A stretch of 37,275 nt of DNA, taken from the NCBI GenBank assembly GCA_013178015.1, contig JABLXR010000041.1, positions 1-37,275 of the forward strand, given 5' to 3'. Source of the stretch: Anaerolineae bacterium (GTDB taxonomy: Bacteria > Chloroflexota > Anaerolineae > DRVO01). Positions 35,498 to 37,275 of the stretch are shown piece by piece; the first letter of the stretch is position 1; each line of letters begins with the position of its first letter. The notes beneath the pieces were generated by a model. That model was not told where the DNA came from and made no database searches. It saw only the letters and a list, made by a program, of their open reading frames with translations. Both the position numbers and the translations under genes were made by a program.

Positions 35498-36283
35498 TCA
35501 CAGGCCGCGAGAGAGCTCTCTCGCGGCCTCCGCTACTGCTTGTAGGCGGTCGGCCACCTGGGCCAGTTCGCTCTCGCTGTCGCTGCCGGACAGCGTCACC
35601 TGGGCCAGGCCCTCGCGGGCGGCCAGGACGGCGGCGCTGAACCGCCGCAGTTTCTCCACCTCTCGGTCCACTGCCTCTTCCATCGCTGGCGTAGCCACTC
35701 CCTGGGCGGAGGCAGCGGCAGCGGCGCCAGCCGTGTGCGCCAAGGCGGCGCCTGCCTCCCGCAGGTCATCGTGCACCCGGCCCACCAGAACGGCGGGAGC
35801 TCCGCTCGACCGAGCGATGGTGGCTCCCTCGCGCAGCGCTGTCAACTCGGACGCCGCCCACAGAAGCTGCACCTTGAGGCGGTCGTAGGGAGCGCCCGTG
35901 ATGGACCGGTCGAGGAGCCGCGCCGCCTCCTCCTGCCGGCCCTGTTCCAGGTAGGTGCGGAGCATCTCCTCTACAGTGCGGGGCCGAAGAGCGCCGGCGA
36001 ACCGGCCCTGCCCTCCCTCGAGCCTCTGTCCCAGCCACCGGCCGACCGCCTGCGCCAGCCCTAGGATGGCCGTGGTAGACAGGCCCGCACCCAGGGCCAC
36101 CCACCACAGGGAGCGCAGGGCCAAGGCCATGAGGAGGTAGACCAGGGGCGGTACCAGAGAAGCCACCACGCTCGGCCCAGGGCGGCGATCCAGGCCCTCC
36201 AGCTCCCGGAACAGGCGTACCGAGCCCATCCAGAGAAGGAGCGCCACTATAAGGTGGTAGAGCACGAGCAGGATCACACTCAC
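35498..36283 (-). CDS. Membrane protein upstream of pspA, unknown family
   Basis: A 261-residue protein. Residues 1-20, 40-60 and 63-85 are probable membrane segments. The rest is a soluble helical domain of about 170 residues rich in Ala and Glu, including EMLRTYLEQGRQEEAARLLDRS (TPR-like look) and a coiled-coil-like C terminus (REVEKLRRFSAAVLAAREGL). I do not recognise the family. It is probably a membrane-anchored partner that recruits PspA or reports membrane stress, based on the 57-nt spacing. The start is GTG at 36283, directly after AGGAA; a second GTG two codons later has better spacing. Confidence 0.65.
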   Translation of the reverse strand: MSVILLVLYHLIVALLLWMGSVRLFRELEGLDRRPGPSVVASLVPPLVYLLMALALRSLWWVALGAGLSTTAILGLAQAVGRWLGQRLEGGQGRFAGALRPRTVEEMLRTYLEQGRQEEAARLLDRSITGAPYDRLKVQLLWAASELTALREGATIARSSGAPAVLVGRVHDDLREAGAALAHTAGAAAAASAQGVATPAMEEAVDREVEKLRRFSAAVLAAREGLAQVTLSGSDSESELAQVADRLQAVAEAARELSRGL

Positions 36284-36391
36284 TTCCTGGTATCCGGCGT
36301 CACGTGTACGCCGGAACGCCGGCCCACGGGGGCGCGGCCAACCGTGACCGCCTCGCGCCGAGCCTCCCTGGCGCCATCCTGAGAGTCCCCC

Positions 36392-36479
36392 GTGTCATTC
36401 TGAGCGTCAGCGAAGAATCTCCACCCAGCGAAGTGGAGATGCTTCACTCCGCAAACAGACGCTCCGTTCAGCATGACAC
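36392..36479. repeat. Inverted repeat element H with inner hairpin
   Basis: GTGTCATTCTGAGCG at 36392 faces CGTTCAGCATGACAC ending at 36479. Inside, ATCTCCAC (36417-36424) and GTGGAGAT (36433-36440) form a perfect 8-bp stem. It lies between the gltX stop and the membrane-protein start. The words resemble a dispersed intergenic repeat I have seen in other bacterial genomes, but I cannot verify that here. Confidence 0.7.
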
Positions 36480-36523
36480 CGAGAGCGCAGGTGCCTCGTC
36501 GAGTATGACGCGGGGAGCGACAC

Positions 36524-37275
36524 TCACACAGCCTCGGTGAGCGCCTCGATGGTGAGAGCCAGACGGCGGCGCACCTCGTCCGGCCCCAGAATCTGGGTGA
36601 CCTCGTAGAGGGGCGGAGTACGCTCGGCGCCGGTGAGGGCCAGCCGCAGGGTCATGAAGAGCTTGCCCGCCTTCACCCCCGCCGCCTCGGCCTGCTGGCG
36701 GATCTTGGCCTCCCACTCCTCGTGCCCGTCGGCGAAGTCGTACTGCTCCAGGTAGGCCCGCAGCATGGCGGCGGCCGCCTCGGCGCTGCCCATCTGCTTG
36801 GCCAGAGCCTCCGGCCCCGGCGGCGAGTACAGGTCCGGCAGGAAGAAGGCGTACTGGAGGATGAAGTCACCCAGCTTCTTGAACCGCTCCCGCTCCAGAG
36901 TCAACGCCTTGCGGCTGTAGTCCGGGTCGCGGCGGAAGGCGGCGGCGAAGCGGCTGACCTCCTCCGGGCTCAGCTCGTGGGCCACCCGGCCCTGCCTGGT
37001 GCCCTCCTCGATGACCACGCCCTCGCCCTTGGCCTCGATCCGGGCCAGGAGCGCGTCTAGAGCCTCGTAGAACTGCTCCGGACTGAGATCGCGCAGGTAC
37101 TGGCCGTTGATGAAGTCCAGGAGATCCCGGTCGGCCACGGGACCGGCCTTGGAGAGCTGGCGAATATCGAAGAGGCGCACGAACTCCTCGTAGGAGTAGA
37201 CGTCCTTCTCCTCCGGGTGGGCCCAGATGATGCGGGTGAGGAAGTTGCGGAAGCCCTCGGGGAGGTAGCCCTGGT
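36524..37275 (-). CDS. gltX: Glutamyl-tRNA synthetase, C-terminal part (5' end outside window)
   Basis: The minus-strand frame is open from the window edge and ends at TGA 36524-36526, giving about 250 C-terminal residues. It begins QGYLPEGFRNFLTRIIWAHPEE, typical of the GluRS region after the catalytic domain, then YSYEEFVRLFDIRQLSKAG and LDFINGQYLRDLSPEQF. The helical anticodon-binding domain follows and ends in LTIEALTEAV. GTG at 37180 is internal, not the start. The catalytic HIGH and KMSKS motifs lie outside the window. The enzyme charges tRNA-Glu, and in many bacteria also tRNA-Gln for amidation. Confidence 0.92.
   Translation of the reverse strand, partial: QGYLPEGFRNFLTRIIWAHPEEKDVYSYEEFVRLFDIRQLSKAGPVADRDLLDFINGQYLRDLSPEQFYEALDALLARIEAKGEGVVIEEGTRQGRVAHELSPEEVSRFAAAFRRDPDYSRKALTLERERFKKLGDFILQYAFFLPDLYSPPGPEALAKQMGSAEAAAAMLRAYLEQYDFADGHEEWEAKIRQQAEAAGVKAGKLFMTLRLALTGAERTPPLYEVTQILGPDEVRRRLALTIEALTEAV

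Overview
The window is about 37 kb of GC-rich bacterial chromosome with dense, mostly short-spaced genes, frequent GTG and TTG starts and strong Shine-Dalgarno sites. I see no plasmid, prophage or transposase genes and no rRNA or tRNA. The gene mix (LmbE/PIG-L deacetylases, M55, M14 and M19 peptidases, sulfatase, UroD-like protein, CapA with FG-GAP-like repeats, Thr/Pro-linker LysM lipoprotein) together with many short-word intergenic repeats suggests an uncultured Chloroflexota (Anaerolineae-like) organism. That placement is inference; no marker gene in the window settles it.

Layout. 1-2069 (+): the end of an MFS transporter, a SAM methyltransferase and an SGNH hydrolase. 2152-2600 (-): a hicBA toxin-antitoxin pair. 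3034-8563 (-): a membrane protein, an M19 dipeptidase, a cupin and a 1003-residue GAF/PAS histidine kinase. 8787-11287 (+): two tandem PIG-L deacetylases and a methyltransferase, with a duplicated heptad-repeat element after each deacetylase. 11355-22666 (-): SIMPL protein, amidohydrolase, CapA-like protein, tautomerase, sulfatase, M55 aminopeptidase, UroD-like protein, M14 carboxypeptidase and mnmA. 22836-26121 (-): metY and acs. 26289-26637: a cluster of tandem repeats and palindromes. 26697-30418 (-): an apparent operon Rrf2 regulator - cysK - larE - rhodanese - FTR1 iron permease, with a good promoter in front. 30823-33098: LysM lipoprotein, a second Rrf2 regulator, DegV and a small membrane protein. 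33368-37275 (-): an M29-like protein, a PspA module flanked by two membrane proteins, and the 3' part of gltX.

How the genes fit together. The Rrf2-cysK-larE-rhodanese-FTR1 group joins cysteine synthesis, sulfur transfer and iron uptake under a regulator with three candidate Fe-S ligand cysteines. It reads as an iron/sulfur supply operon. The M19, M55 and M14 peptidases, sulfatase, deacetylases and amidohydrolase suggest scavenging of peptides, sulfated compounds and N-acetylated sugars. The PspA trio looks like a membrane-stress module.

Two observations stand out. First, the rhodanese frame contains an in-frame TGA immediately after the Cys-Thr of its active-site loop. The rest of a rhodanese domain follows in the same frame and ends 17 nt before the next gene, so this is either a selenocysteine codon or a recent nonsense mutation. 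Second, many intergenic spaces hold elements made of short words repeated with an exact period of 7, 8, 9 or 10 bp, often as facing arms of an inverted repeat. They sit at gene 3' ends and in several cases supply the stop codon and last residues of the gene.
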